NCBI RefSeq assembly: GCF_014196335.1
Contig: NZ_JACIDM010000001.1
Location: 1,154,189 to 1,218,188, forward strand
Length of the DNA stretch: 64,000 nt
From: Brevundimonas lenta
GTDB taxonomy: Bacteria > Pseudomonadota > Alphaproteobacteria > Caulobacterales > Caulobacteraceae
Direction: 5' to 3'
The translations under genes and the position numbers were made by a program. A model generated the notes under the pieces. That model was not told where the DNA came from. It searched no databases and saw only the letters and a program-made list of their open reading frames with translations. This document shows positions 28,999 to 37,141 of the stretch, in pieces; position 1 is the stretch's first letter, and every line of letters starts with the position of its first letter.

Positions 28999-29676
28999 TC
29001 AGACCCGGCCCGTCACCGGCAAGAGCGCTCCCGTGATCGCGCGGCTTTCTGGCGAGGCGAGGAACAGCATGACGCGGGCGAGGTCGGACGGCTGGACCCA
29101 TTTGGTCGGGTCGGCGTCGGGCATGTCGGCGCGGTTCTGCTCGGTGTCGAGGATCGAGGGCAGGACGGCGTTGACCGTCACCGAGGTCTTCTTGAGCTCC
29201 TCGGCCAGGGCCTCGGTCATGCGGTGCAGGCCGGATTTGGAGGCGGCGTAGGCGCCCATGCCGGCGGCGGCCTTCAGCGCGCCGTTGGCCCCGACGTTGA
29301 CGACGCGGCCCTCGTCCGACTGCTTCAGGTGGGGCAGGGCGGCGCGGGTGGCGTTGGCCGCGGTGGTCAGGTTCAGGGCGAACATCCTGTCCCACGCCGG
29401 TTCGGCGTCGTCGAAGGTCTGCCAGACGAAGCCGCCGGCGACGTTCAGCAGGGCGTCGAGACGGCCGAAGTGGGCGACGATGGCGTCGATGGCTTTCGCG
29501 GCGCTCGCCGGGTCGGTCAGATCGACGCCGCCCAGCTCCAGCACGCCCTCAGGGACCGGCAGGCCCTTCGCATGATCGATGACGGCGACCTTGAGCCCGT
29601 CGGCCACGGCGGCCTTGACCACGGCGCAGCCGAGCACCCCGTGCCCGCCCGTGATTGCGATGACCCGATCCGACAT
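28999..29676 (-). CDS. Short-chain dehydrogenase/reductase
   Basis: A 225-residue Rossmann-fold protein. The nucleotide motif is TGGHGVLG (residues 9-16), NVAGG is at 78-82, and the active-site pair is Tyr143 and Lys147 in YAASKSG. The position where most members have the catalytic serine, 13 residues before the tyrosine, reads VNVGANGA, so Ser appears replaced by Ala130 or Asn131. The protein is on the short side for the family. Substrate unknown; it may be non-catalytic or act differently. Confidence 0.87.
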   Translation of the reverse strand: MSDRVIAITGGHGVLGCAVVKAAVADGLKVAVIDHAKGLPVPEGVLELGGVDLTDPASAAKAIDAIVAHFGRLDALLNVAGGFVWQTFDDAEPAWDRMFALNLTTAANATRAALPHLKQSDEGRVVNVGANGALKAAAGMGAYAASKSGLHRMTEALAEELKKTSVTVNAVLPSILDTEQNRADMPDADPTKWVQPSDLARVMLFLASPESRAITGALLPVTGRV

Positions 29677-29713
29677 GGCGTCCTCCCTGTTCGGCGGACG
29701 GCTTAGCAGATGA

Positions 29714-30208
29714 TCAGGCTGCGAACACCTTGCCGAGCAGCCGCTCCAGCGCCCCGGCGTCGACCGCGTCGAAGGCGGCCTTCTCGGTGGCGTCGATGTC
29801 GAAGACGGCGATCAGGGCGCCCGAGGCGTCGAGCACCGGCACGACGATCTCGCTGGCCGAGCGGCTGTCGCAGGCGATGTGGCCGGGGAAGGCGTGGACG
29901 TCCTCGACGATCTGGGTCTGGCGGGTCGAGGCGGCGGTCCCGCAGACGCCCCGGCCGAACGCGATTCGCAGGCAGCCCAAGGTGCCCTGGTAGGGGCCGA
30001 CGACCAGTTCGTCAGACTTCGTCAGGTCGACGACGTAGAAACCGGTCCAGAAAAACACGGGGAAGGCGTCCGCCAGCATCGACGAGACCGTCGCCATGCG
30101 CGCGCCAAGGTTGGGTTCGCCGTCCAGGACGGCCAGAATCTCGGCCTCGACCTCGGCGTAGCGGGTGGCCTTGTCGGCGGGGCGATCATCGCGGGCGACA
30201 TAGGCCAT
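29714..30208 (-). CDS. msrC: Free methionine-(R)-sulfoxide reductase (GAF domain, fRMsr)
   Basis: A 164-residue single GAF-domain enzyme that reduces free methionine-R-sulfoxide. All three family cysteines are present: Cys79 and Cys89 in GCLRIAFGRGVCG and Cys113 in HIACDSRSASE. The GFYVVDL strand and the IAVFDIDAT end of the GAF fold are clear. The ATG at 30208 matches the normal family length; the longer open frame to 30358 would add 50 residues of no recognisable domain. Confidence 0.92.
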   Translation of the reverse strand: MAYVARDDRPADKATRYAEVEAEILAVLDGEPNLGARMATVSSMLADAFPVFFWTGFYVVDLTKSDELVVGPYQGTLGCLRIAFGRGVCGTAASTRQTQIVEDVHAFPGHIACDSRSASEIVVPVLDASGALIAVFDIDATEKAAFDAVDAGALERLLGKVFAA

Positions 30209-30478
30209 GGACGCAGACTCCGGTGGGCGGGCCGCCGGATATAGGTGCCCGCGCTCAAACTGGCGAGGGGCCTGGTAATTCCCCGGAGAGGGGAATCGCA
30301 ACCCGCTGATTCCGGTGGGGAACTCAGGAAGCGTCACAAAATGGCCAGTATCCGGCAACGCTTTGTCGCAAAACGGCGTTAACCTTGACAGGACCTTAAC
30401 TGGACCGGACTGTCACGGTTGCGCAAAGGTTAACGGGCTTAAGGGCGGGAACGCCCGTTCAGGGTGTGCGAGGGGAGT

Positions 30479-31957
30479 ATGGGCGACAGCGAATCCACAC
30501 AGGACGGACGCTCGGCCTTCGCTCGCTCGCGCGGGCCGGTGGCGATCGCCGCCATCGCCGGCGTGCTGGCGGTGACGGCCGTCGCCATGGCCTCGTGCGG
30601 CGACCGCGGCGGCGTGCGCTTCTGGCAGGGCGACGACGCCCGCTCGAACAGCTGCCCGCGTCCGGCGTCGATGACCGGATCGGAATTCAACGCCCAGGAA
30701 TCGGGTCTGCGCGCGCTTCGCCGCGCCGCCTTCCAGGGTGATTTCTTCGCCCAGCTGGAGCTGGGCGGCCGCTACAGCGCGGTGCGGGCGACCGACAAGA
30801 ACATCGAGGATCCGATCGAAAGCGCCACCTGGTACGCCATGGCGCTGGCCAACGACGAGGGCTACGCCCCGATCAACCGCGTCAATCGCGGCGGCCTGGG
30901 CGGCTGGAAGCCGCTGTCGCGGTACGACGACTGCCGCGCGTTCGAGCGGCACTCGGCCTACCAGAAGCTGGACCGCGTGCTCTCGACCATGACCCGCGAG
31001 GAGCAGGAAGCGGTCCGCGACCGGGTGATCTATGTGCTGTCGACCCAGGACGCCGAGGGCTATCGCACCCTGGCCCGCCTGCACGACGGCCTGTACGGCC
31101 CGTTCGGCGAGCCCGAGGACAACCGCGAGGCCCGCGAGGCCTGGGGCAAGGGCAACGGGAACAACGGCAACGACCAGCGCCGTCGCCGCGGCTATGTCGC
31201 CGCCACCAACCTGTTCCAGCGCAACGACGTCGACGCCTACCTCTATAACTATCTGGCGGTGCAGACCGGCGACGTCGGCGCCTATGTGCTGATGCGCGAT
31301 TTCGAGCGCTCGGCGCCGAGCCGGGCCGGCTACCAGCGCTTCGTCGAGGTCAAGGCGCGCCAGTGGACGCCGCCGTTCGAATTCTATCCGAACACCGCGC
31401 CGCAGTCGGGCGTGCCCTTCTCGGACGAAAGCCGTCCGCGCGGCGACGCCTATGAATACGCCCTCAGCCGGATGGGCAGCGAACTGCCGTTCATCCACGT
31501 CGGCCGGGCCCTGCGCTATCTCGGCGTGACCGATACGGCGGCCCAGCGGCCGGAAGACCTGTCCAAGCGGCAGATCGAGACGCTGGAGGCCATGCTGGGC
31601 CATCCGATGGAAGGCCGGCTGTCCTACGTCGAGCGCGTGCGCGCCATCCAGCTGGCGGCGATCAACGGTTCGTCCGAGGCGCAGCTGGTGCTGGCCGTCA
31701 TGTACGCCGAGGGCATCGGCCTGCCGGCCGACTACGCCCGCGCCTTCAAATGGTTCGAGGAGGCGGCCCGTCAGGGCAGCCCCGAGGCCAAGTTCGCCAT
31801 GTCCAGCTACTTCGCGCTCGGCGTCGCCGGCGTGGCGGATCAGGACAAGGCCCAGGCTGTGGTCCTGCGCATCGAGTCCGCCCTGTCCGGTTTCGGCCCC
31901 TCGGCCGGCCGCCTGCAGGCGGTCCTCGCCCAGGTTTCCCGTTCGCAGCGCCGCTAA
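30479..31957 (+). CDS. Sel1-like repeat protein with N-terminal membrane anchor
   Basis: A 492-residue protein. A short N-terminal region is followed by a hydrophobic segment (about 20-40) ending in MASCGDR, so it may be membrane-anchored or a lipoprotein-like protein. Sel1/TPR-like repeats are clearest near the C-terminus: GSSEAQLVLAVMYAEGIGLP, ADYARAFKWFEEAARQGSPE, and another weaker unit at LRALRRAAFQGDFFAQLELG. The middle has an Asn/Gly/Arg-rich stretch, GKGNGNNGNDQRRRRG. Sel1 proteins act as scaffolds. It precedes the beta-helix gene by 15 bases, so the two are likely co-transcribed. Confidence 0.8.
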   Translation: MGDSESTQDGRSAFARSRGPVAIAAIAGVLAVTAVAMASCGDRGGVRFWQGDDARSNSCPRPASMTGSEFNAQESGLRALRRAAFQGDFFAQLELGGRYSAVRATDKNIEDPIESATWYAMALANDEGYAPINRVNRGGLGGWKPLSRYDDCRAFERHSAYQKLDRVLSTMTREEQEAVRDRVIYVLSTQDAEGYRTLARLHDGLYGPFGEPEDNREAREAWGKGNGNNGNDQRRRRGYVAATNLFQRNDVDAYLYNYLAVQTGDVGAYVLMRDFERSAPSRAGYQRFVEVKARQWTPPFEFYPNTAPQSGVPFSDESRPRGDAYEYALSRMGSELPFIHVGRALRYLGVTDTAAQRPEDLSKRQIETLEAMLGHPMEGRLSYVERVRAIQLAAINGSSEAQLVLAVMYAEGIGLPADYARAFKWFEEAARQGSPEAKFAMSSYFALGVAGVADQDKAQAVVLRIESALSGFGPSAGRLQAVLAQVSRSQRR

Positions 31958-31972
31958 GGAGGGCGTGAACCC

Positions 31973-33445
31973 ATGTCGATCCGTACTCGCTTCGGCCTGA
32001 TCGGCGGCGTCGCGGTGATCGCCGCGGCGGTCGCCGGCTTCGCCCTCACGGACGCGCCGCCTGCCTATGCGCAGACCGCCGCCAAGGTGGAGAGCCAGAC
32101 GCGGCCGAACTTCGGCCTGCTGCTGGATCCGCCCGCGCGCAGCTATCGCAATCGCGGTTCGCACCGGCGCTACGACTATCGCAGCCACCGCCCCGACTGG
32201 AACCCCGGCTATCCGCCGCTGCGTCCGGGCGGCGAGGAGGTGGTGCTGGTCGACTGCGGCGGCAATCCGGGCACCGGCGCGGTCGAGGATGCGGTTCGCC
32301 GCGTGCGGCCGGGCGGCACCCTGATCATCCGTTCGCGGGCGGGCGCCTGCGTCGGCTGGCTGAACATCGACAAGCCGATGACCATCATCGGCGAGGGCGG
32401 CTTCGATCCGCGCGACTGGGCCCGCCAGTCCGAACCGACGCTGCAGGCCCCTGACGGTCTGCCGTGCATGACGGTGTCGCAGGGCGTCCGCGTCGAGATA
32501 CGCGACATGGTCTTCGCCTCGCCCCGCGCCGGCGACGCCGCCTGCATCGTCGGCTACGGCGCCGAGATCGTCATGAACCGCGTCGGCTTCCGCCATGCGG
32601 GCGACGAGGCGGCGATCTACGCCGACGGCGGTCTGCTGGATATCCGCAACGCCGTGCTGGACGCCCAGACCATCGCCCCCGCCATCGTCGCCGACGGCGC
32701 GGTGCTGAACGCCTGGGAGCTGACCGTGACGGGCGCGCAGTCCGGCATGGAGGTCGTGCCGGGCGCCGGTCAGGTGTCGCGCATCGCCGCCACGACGATG
32801 AAGGGCACCGGCGCGCCGAACGCCTTCGGTCCGCGCTCGATCGGCCTGATCGTCCGCTCCGGCCGCGAGTACGGCCGGGTCGAGGTCGACAACACCGCCA
32901 TCTGCGGCTTCGTCGAGGGCGTGGTGGTCGAGGGCGCTTCGGTGTCCGTGGCCAACAGCCGCGTCTGCCGCTCCGACAAGGGCGTGGTGCTGTACAGCGG
33001 CGAGCTGAGCCTGACCGATACGCGGGTGCGCGCCTCGACCGTGGGCGTCGCCGCCGCGGCGGGCCATGCGGTGATCATCGACAACGTCTTCGCCGGTGTG
33101 CGCGAGGTCATCTATCGCGAGCCGCGCGCCAGCGTCGAAGCCCGCGGCAACCGCGTCTGGTCGCAGCATGTCTGCCGCCCGCAGTTCCGCGATCGCTACC
33201 GCGGCCGCTACGAGCCTTACTGGCGTCCGGGCGACGGCTGGAGCTGCTCGAACAACCCCTATCCGCGCGACTGGTGGGCGGACGAGGACGGCATGCTGGG
33301 CGTCGAATACGTCGACGACGGCTACCGTCTGGACGGCTGGGACGACTACCAGGACGGCAACGGCTGGTACGACCGTGACGGCCGCTACATCCGCAACGAC
33401 CGGTATCGCGGCGAGGATCGCTGGGGAGGTCGCTGGGGCCGCTAA
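31973..33445 (+). CDS. Secreted right-handed beta-helix protein with Asp/Gly/Arg/Trp-rich tail
   Basis: A 490-residue exported protein. The signal peptide ends near AYAQT. A basic, aromatic linker with SYRNRGSHRRYDYRSHR follows (about 55-80). The centre (about 90-395) shows the rung pattern of pectate-lyase-like beta-helices (repeated I/V-x-D/N-N segments such as VEIRDMVFASPRAGDAACIVG). From about 400 the sequence is a low-complexity tail rich in Asp, Gly, Tyr, Trp and Arg, ending RWGGRWGR. No catalytic motif is seen; it could be a surface adhesin or wall-binding protein. A role linked to the nearby pilus is only inferred. Confidence 0.78.
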   Translation: MSIRTRFGLIGGVAVIAAAVAGFALTDAPPAYAQTAAKVESQTRPNFGLLLDPPARSYRNRGSHRRYDYRSHRPDWNPGYPPLRPGGEEVVLVDCGGNPGTGAVEDAVRRVRPGGTLIIRSRAGACVGWLNIDKPMTIIGEGGFDPRDWARQSEPTLQAPDGLPCMTVSQGVRVEIRDMVFASPRAGDAACIVGYGAEIVMNRVGFRHAGDEAAIYADGGLLDIRNAVLDAQTIAPAIVADGAVLNAWELTVTGAQSGMEVVPGAGQVSRIAATTMKGTGAPNAFGPRSIGLIVRSGREYGRVEVDNTAICGFVEGVVVEGASVSVANSRVCRSDKGVVLYSGELSLTDTRVRASTVGVAAAAGHAVIIDNVFAGVREVIYREPRASVEARGNRVWSQHVCRPQFRDRYRGRYEPYWRPGDGWSCSNNPYPRDWWADEDGMLGVEYVDDGYRLDGWDDYQDGNGWYDRDGRYIRNDRYRGEDRWGGRWGR

Positions 33446-33594
33446 GGCCCCGGGTGCGGCGTCGCGCCGTGCCAAAATGCGACAATATCCCCAAAACTGA
33501 TGATTAAGGTCGCTTGTGTAACCGTCTAGCTTCACGTGCTTGAAAGACGCCGCTTCCGCTCCGCGTATCGGGGGGACGGGGGCGCGGGGGAACT

Positions 33595-34209
33595 ATGAAC
33601 GCACTTTTGAAGCTCGCCGAGGAGGCGCGGCCCGAGGGCCTGCAGCCGCACTCGGTCGCCGAAGCCTATTTCACGGACTGGGCCGGGAAGTTCGCCATTC
33701 CGACCGTGCTGATGACGCTGGACCAGAAGATCCTCTGGGCCAATCGCGCCGCGCTGGACATGGTCGAACGGGCCGAGGACTTCTGCGTCGTCAACGGCGT
33801 GTTCACCTGCGCGGACAAATCCCAGGCGAGCGAGTTCCGGGCGTTCGTGGAGAAGGTCACCCATCGGGACGCCTGGGTGTACCAGGCCGCCGAGGACCGC
33901 CACATCATCGCTCGCGCCGAGGCGTTGCAGCCCGAGGGCGAGCCTCCGGGCGTGGCCCTGATGCTGATCGCCGCCCAATCCGAGGACCGCTACGTCTGGG
34001 CCGACCTGATCAAGGCCTTCGGTCTGACCAAGTCAGAGGCCGTCGTCGCGCGCCGGATGGTGGGCGGGGCAGGGGCCGAGGCGATCGCTGAAACGCTCGG
34101 AGTCTCCATCGAGACGGTGCGCACGCACATCCGACGACTCTACGCAAAGTTGTCCATCAATAGCCGCGAGAAGTTGTTTGCCGTCATCAGCCGCTTCCGC
34201 ATCGGCTGA
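33595..34209 (+). CDS. LuxR-type transcription regulator
   Basis: A 204-residue DNA-binding protein. The C-terminal LuxR helix-turn-helix spans about residues 142-200, with the key segments GLTKSEAVVARRMVGG and AEAIAETLGVSIETVRTHIRRL. The N-terminal ~130 residues resemble a PAS-like fold (ILWANRAALDMV, VNGVFTCAD), so it may sense a small signal. It has no receiver domain. It lies directly upstream of the pilin operon in the same direction and may control it, though this is inferred from position. Confidence 0.88.
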   Translation: MNALLKLAEEARPEGLQPHSVAEAYFTDWAGKFAIPTVLMTLDQKILWANRAALDMVERAEDFCVVNGVFTCADKSQASEFRAFVEKVTHRDAWVYQAAEDRHIIARAEALQPEGEPPGVALMLIAAQSEDRYVWADLIKAFGLTKSEAVVARRMVGGAGAEAIAETLGVSIETVRTHIRRLYAKLSINSREKLFAVISRFRIG

Positions 34210-34667
34210 TTTCGACGGGAGCCCGTACGATCTTTCGGACGCGTGAGATAAAAAAGCCGAGCGAATACAACGTCGCTCTAGCTTTGCGAGAGAAACCGCT
34301 GGTATATTAAGTGGTTAAGATACGTCCCGCTGGTTGAAAGTAACGCGGGTCACCAAATGTGGGGACGCAATCCCGATACGCGCAAAGGTAATGTGGCGTT
34401 AAGGAAGCGTTAAGCTTCTGACTCGGGGGAAGGGCGGGAAGCCGCCGTTCATACAAAATCTGAAGACGACGACTGGGGTCCGGTTCCGACCGTCCGCCAG
34501 CCGCAGTCGGCGATCCCGATCCGGGTGCCGCCGCCCTCCGTGGCGACGGCGTCCACCTGTTCGCGCGCCGGTTCGCCGGAGCAGGGGTCGCTCGACCTCG
34601 TCACTCTAGACCGGCTCGCCGGTCGCCAAACCGGGCCCCCGCCGGGCCAGATATTGGAGACTACTCT
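34210..34667. other. 458-bp intergenic region ahead of the pilin operon
   Basis: This stretch contains the AT-richer part near 34240-34330, the CtrA-type site at 34399-34413, a GGGCGGGAA-led hairpin near 34432-34447, and an open frame without a normal start at 34414-34671. I see no RNA gene I can name. It is likely to hold the promoter and leader of the pilin operon. Confidence 0.75.
34399..34413. promoter_or_regulatory. CtrA-type binding site (TTAA-N7-TTAA)
   Basis: TTAAGGAAGCGTTAA is a perfect match to the full CtrA spacing (TTAA, seven bases, TTAA). It lies about 255 bases upstream of the first pilin gene. CtrA controls pili, flagella and division genes in Caulobacterales, so the site suggests cell-cycle control of the operon. 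Confidence 0.6.
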
Positions 34668-34671
34668 ATGA
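34414..34671 (+). other. Coding-like open frame without a normal start, overlapping the first pilin ATG
   Basis: After the stop at 34411-34413 this frame stays open for 85 codons, with a base pattern like real genes of the window (third positions mostly G/C; contains SEDDDWGPVPTVRQPQ). It ends in a TGA that overlaps the pilin start as ATGA. The first in-frame normal start is GTG 34525, leaving 48 residues. It may be a small upstream gene with an odd start, a gene remnant or a leader reading frame. Confidence 0.3.
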
Positions 34672-35237
34672 AGCGCATGCTTATCGCCGCCTCGGCTCTG
34701 GCCATGATCGCCAGCCCGGCCTTCGCCCAATCGTCGGACAGCGCAACTGTCAACCTGACCGCCTCGGTTCAGCCGCTGTGCTCGATGGTCGCCGGCGACT
34801 CGTCGTTCGACATCAACACCGTTCCGGCCAACGCCGGCTCGATCGTCGACGCCGACGGCACCCTGAAGGCCAACACCTCGGTTCCGGCCGCCCTGAGCGC
34901 CTTCGCCGGCCCGGCAGCCAGCCAACTGACCGCCTGGTGCAACGGCGTCAGCTCGTCGGTGACCCTGGAAGCCGATGGCCTGTCGAACCCGGCCGCCGCC
35001 GGTGACACGGACTTCGTCAACTACGTCGATCTGTCGCTGACCGGCTGGCAGGTTGACGGCATCACCATCCCGACCGTCACGACGTCGAACGGCAACACCG
35101 CCAGCAGCGGCGCCATCCCGACCAACCGCGTCTTCTCGGGCAGCTTCGACGGCAACATCGCCTTCGTCGACACCGGCAAGAAGCTGGTTTCGGGCGGCTA
35201 CACGGGCTCGTTCAAGATCTCGATCGCCGCGAACTAA
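34668..35237 (+). CDS. Pilin-like spore-coat-U-type subunit 1 (probable major subunit)
   Basis: A 189-residue secreted protein. Signal peptide MKRMLIAASALAMIASPAFA, then a mature N-terminus QSSDSATVNLTASVQPLC. It has the two family cysteines, in PLCSM and AWCNGVSS, and an Ig-like strand pattern, ending SGGYTGSFKISIAAN with the aG-Y penultimate-strand pattern of spore-coat-U-type pilins. Such subunits are exported by Sec, folded by the periplasmic chaperone and threaded through the usher. It is first in the operon and followed by a hairpin, which suggests higher expression than the rest. Its leader is a near copy of that of subunit 2. Confidence 0.8.
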   Translation: MKRMLIAASALAMIASPAFAQSSDSATVNLTASVQPLCSMVAGDSSFDINTVPANAGSIVDADGTLKANTSVPAALSAFAGPAASQLTAWCNGVSSSVTLEADGLSNPAAAGDTDFVNYVDLSLTGWQVDGITIPTVTTSNGNTASSGAIPTNRVFSGSFDGNIAFVDTGKKLVSGGYTGSFKISIAAN

Positions 35238-35253
35238 GCACCACACCGTCAGG

Positions 35254-35294
35254 TCGGGCGGACCCCCGCGGTCCGTCCGGCCTTTCGGCTTTTC
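35254..35294 (+). terminator. Hairpin with T-rich tail after the first pilin gene
   Basis: A 12-bp stem (35254-35265 with 35271-35282, two G-U pairs) has a five-base loop and is followed by CTTTCGGCTTTT. It lies 16 bases after the stop. It could be a partial terminator or mRNA 3' stabiliser that raises subunit 1 over the downstream genes. Confidence 0.5.
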
Positions 35295-35330
35295 CAACGG
35301 CCACTGCAGGCCGCACCTGGAGACTACGTC

Positions 35331-35837
35331 ATGAAGCGCATCGCCCTGGCCGCTACGGCCCTCAGCCTGATCGCCGCCCCGGCCTTCGCCGGCGACGTCA
35401 CCGTCAACGCCAGCGTCACCGCCGTCTGCAGCGTCGCCAATCCGAGCCAGACCCTGGACATCGGCGAGATCGCCGTCGACGCGAACGGCGACGTCGCCTC
35501 GCAGTCGTCCACGCATCACTTCGGCAACATCTGGTGCAACGGCAGCAGCAACACGATCACCGTTTCGGTCGAGCCGCTCGAGAACGCCCAGGCCGTGGTC
35601 GACACCTATTCGTTCACCAACCAGGTCGAGTTCCAGCTGACCACCAGCAACCCGGGCCTGCCGATGACCTGGCACACCGTCTCGAACCCGACGGTGACCG
35701 TGACGGACATCCCGGCCTTCGAAACCGGCACCGGCGCCTACGACCAGTTCACCATCACGACCGTCGCGGGCTCCAAGCGCCCGATCGCCGGCGACTATTC
35801 GGGCGCGATCCGCCTGACGATCACCCCGGGCATCTGA
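35331..35837 (+). CDS. Pilin-like spore-coat-U-type subunit 2
   Basis: A 168-residue secreted subunit, the shortest of the set. Signal peptide MKRIALAATALSLIAAPAFA. Cysteines lie in AVCSVANPS and IWCNGSSN, matching subunit 1 in position. The C-terminal IAGDYSGAIRLTITPGI is the conserved last-strand motif. The stretch TGGAGACTAC followed by ATGAAGCGCAT before and over its start repeats that of subunit 1, evidence of a tandem duplication. It belongs to the WCN subgroup. Confidence 0.8.
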   Translation: MKRIALAATALSLIAAPAFAGDVTVNASVTAVCSVANPSQTLDIGEIAVDANGDVASQSSTHHFGNIWCNGSSNTITVSVEPLENAQAVVDTYSFTNQVEFQLTTSNPGLPMTWHTVSNPTVTVTDIPAFETGTGAYDQFTITTVAGSKRPIAGDYSGAIRLTITPGI

Positions 35838-35877
35838 GCCCTTCGCAGCCCATCCCGTCGACAGTCCAGGAAGCCAG

Positions 35878-36507
35878 ATGAACCAGTCCTTCGCATCGCT
35901 GACCGTAGCCCTTGTGGCGACGGCGACGCTTGCGTCGGCGGGTGCGGCTTCGGCCCAGTCCTTCGCGGCCGCCGATCTGGCCGCGTTCGGTCCGGGCTAC
36001 AGCGCGTCTGACGCGCCGCTGGGCGCGCCGACCGAGCTGCGGATCGACCTGCGCGGTCGCATCGAGGCGCGTTGCGAACTGGTGACCCCGCCGGCGGCGA
36101 TGACCCAGCTGCACCTGACCGATCCCGGCCAGGCCCAGGCCAGCTTCGCCCTGGACTGCAATACGCCCTTCGTCCTGCGGGTCCGTTCGAACCACGGCGG
36201 CTTCACCAACGAAGAAGCCTCGGTCGGCGTCGAGCCCGTGCTGCCCTACGAAGTGGCGGTCGAGGTCGAGACCGACATGGGCCGCCAGGATCTGGGTTGG
36301 TGCGAGGCCGCGGCCCTCACCGACACGCCCGACTCGGCCTGCATCTACGCCCCGACCGCCGCAGAGCGCGGCTGGTCGTCGGGCGAGGCCACGGCCATCG
36401 GCCAGCGCGGCTCGCTGCGTCTGCGCTGGACCGAGAACCAGTCGGAGCGTCCGCTGCTGGGCGCCTACCAGGACACCGTCGTCATCGAACTGGAGGTCCG
36501 CTCGTGA
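35878..36507 (+). CDS. Pilin-like subunit 3 (four-cysteine variant)
   Basis: A 209-residue secreted protein. The signal peptide ends near AASAQS. The body keeps the two common cysteines (ARCELV and LDCNTPF) and adds a second pair, WCEAAAL and SACIYAP, within an insertion of about 35 residues. The HGGFTNEE segment links it to the other subgroup, and it ends GAYQDTVVIELEVRS, the last-strand pattern. It has no N-terminal donor-strand motif I can define. The four-cysteine form suggests a distinct position in the fibre. Confidence 0.75.
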   Translation: MNQSFASLTVALVATATLASAGAASAQSFAAADLAAFGPGYSASDAPLGAPTELRIDLRGRIEARCELVTPPAAMTQLHLTDPGQAQASFALDCNTPFVLRVRSNHGGFTNEEASVGVEPVLPYEVAVEVETDMGRQDLGWCEAAALTDTPDSACIYAPTAAERGWSSGEATAIGQRGSLRLRWTENQSERPLLGAYQDTVVIELEVRS

Positions 36508-36593
36508 TCCTCCGCGCCCCGAATTTCCGACGCCGCCCCGGCGATGCGTCCACCGAAATCGTTCCGCTCGTCGGGACATACGAGGAGAAGGCT

Positions 36594-37121
36594 GTGAAAA
36601 CCCAAATGCTTTGCGCCATCGCGCTTGGCGTCGCGGCAATCGGCGGCGCCGCGGCGGCCCAGGACAGCGACTCGGTCAATGTCACCTCCACCGTGACGGC
36701 CCGCTGCGCGGCCCTGAACGATGCGTCCGCGCCGCTGGCGCTGGGTGAACTGGTCCAGTCGGGCACGGGCGAAGTCGTCTCCGTGTTCGCCGGAACCACG
36801 ACCAGCTATTCGGTGCCGGGTTACTGGTGCAACGCGCCGGCCAACCTGACCCTGGCCGCCACGCCGCTGCAGAACGTCGACGTCGTCGACGACGGCGGCG
36901 ACCCCTCCTTCACCACCCGCGTCGACTACACCGCCAGCCTGGTGTGGGACGATGTGAACCGCACCAAGAACACGGCGGTCGCCGGCGATGAGGTCTTCAG
37001 CACCTCGGAAGCCAACATCGGCGCCCTGACCCTGTCGGTCTCCAGCCCCACGGCCGTCGGCCGCCCGGTGGCCGGCGACTACGCCGGCTCGGTGACCCTC
37101 ACCATCGCCCTGCTGCCCTGA
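36594..37121 (+). CDS. Pilin-like spore-coat-U-type subunit 4
   Basis: A 175-residue secreted subunit. GTG start at 36594, supported by GAGGAG just upstream; an earlier in-frame GTG at 36504 would place the signal peptide about 30 residues inside, so it is less likely. The signal peptide ends GGAAAAQD. Cysteines are in ARCAALND and YWCNAPAN. The end is VAGDYAGSVTLTIALLP. It belongs to the WCN subgroup with subunits 1, 2 and 5. Confidence 0.78.
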   Translation: MKTQMLCAIALGVAAIGGAAAAQDSDSVNVTSTVTARCAALNDASAPLALGELVQSGTGEVVSVFAGTTTSYSVPGYWCNAPANLTLAATPLQNVDVVDDGGDPSFTTRVDYTASLVWDDVNRTKNTAVAGDEVFSTSEANIGALTLSVSSPTAVGRPVAGDYAGSVTLTIALLP

Positions 37122-37141
37122 TGAACCGGGAACCCAGCACC

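Noticed and set aside
30376..30435. CtrA site before the Sel1 gene
   Set aside because: TTAA motifs occur at spacings of 13 and 5 bases instead of 7, so only half-sites can be claimed.
30413..33535. A very long open frame on the minus strand (over 1000 codons) across the Sel1 and beta-helix genes
   Set aside because: The plus-strand frames have signal peptides, recognisable repeats and ribosome sites. The minus frame has no domain and is explained by GC-rich codon bias.
34340..34395. A GGGGACGCAATCCC stretch resembling the core of a c-di-GMP (GEMM-I) riboswitch
   Set aside because: The matching conserved upstream CACAGGGCAAACC-type segment and GAAA tetraloop receptor pattern are not seen, so the match is too partial.
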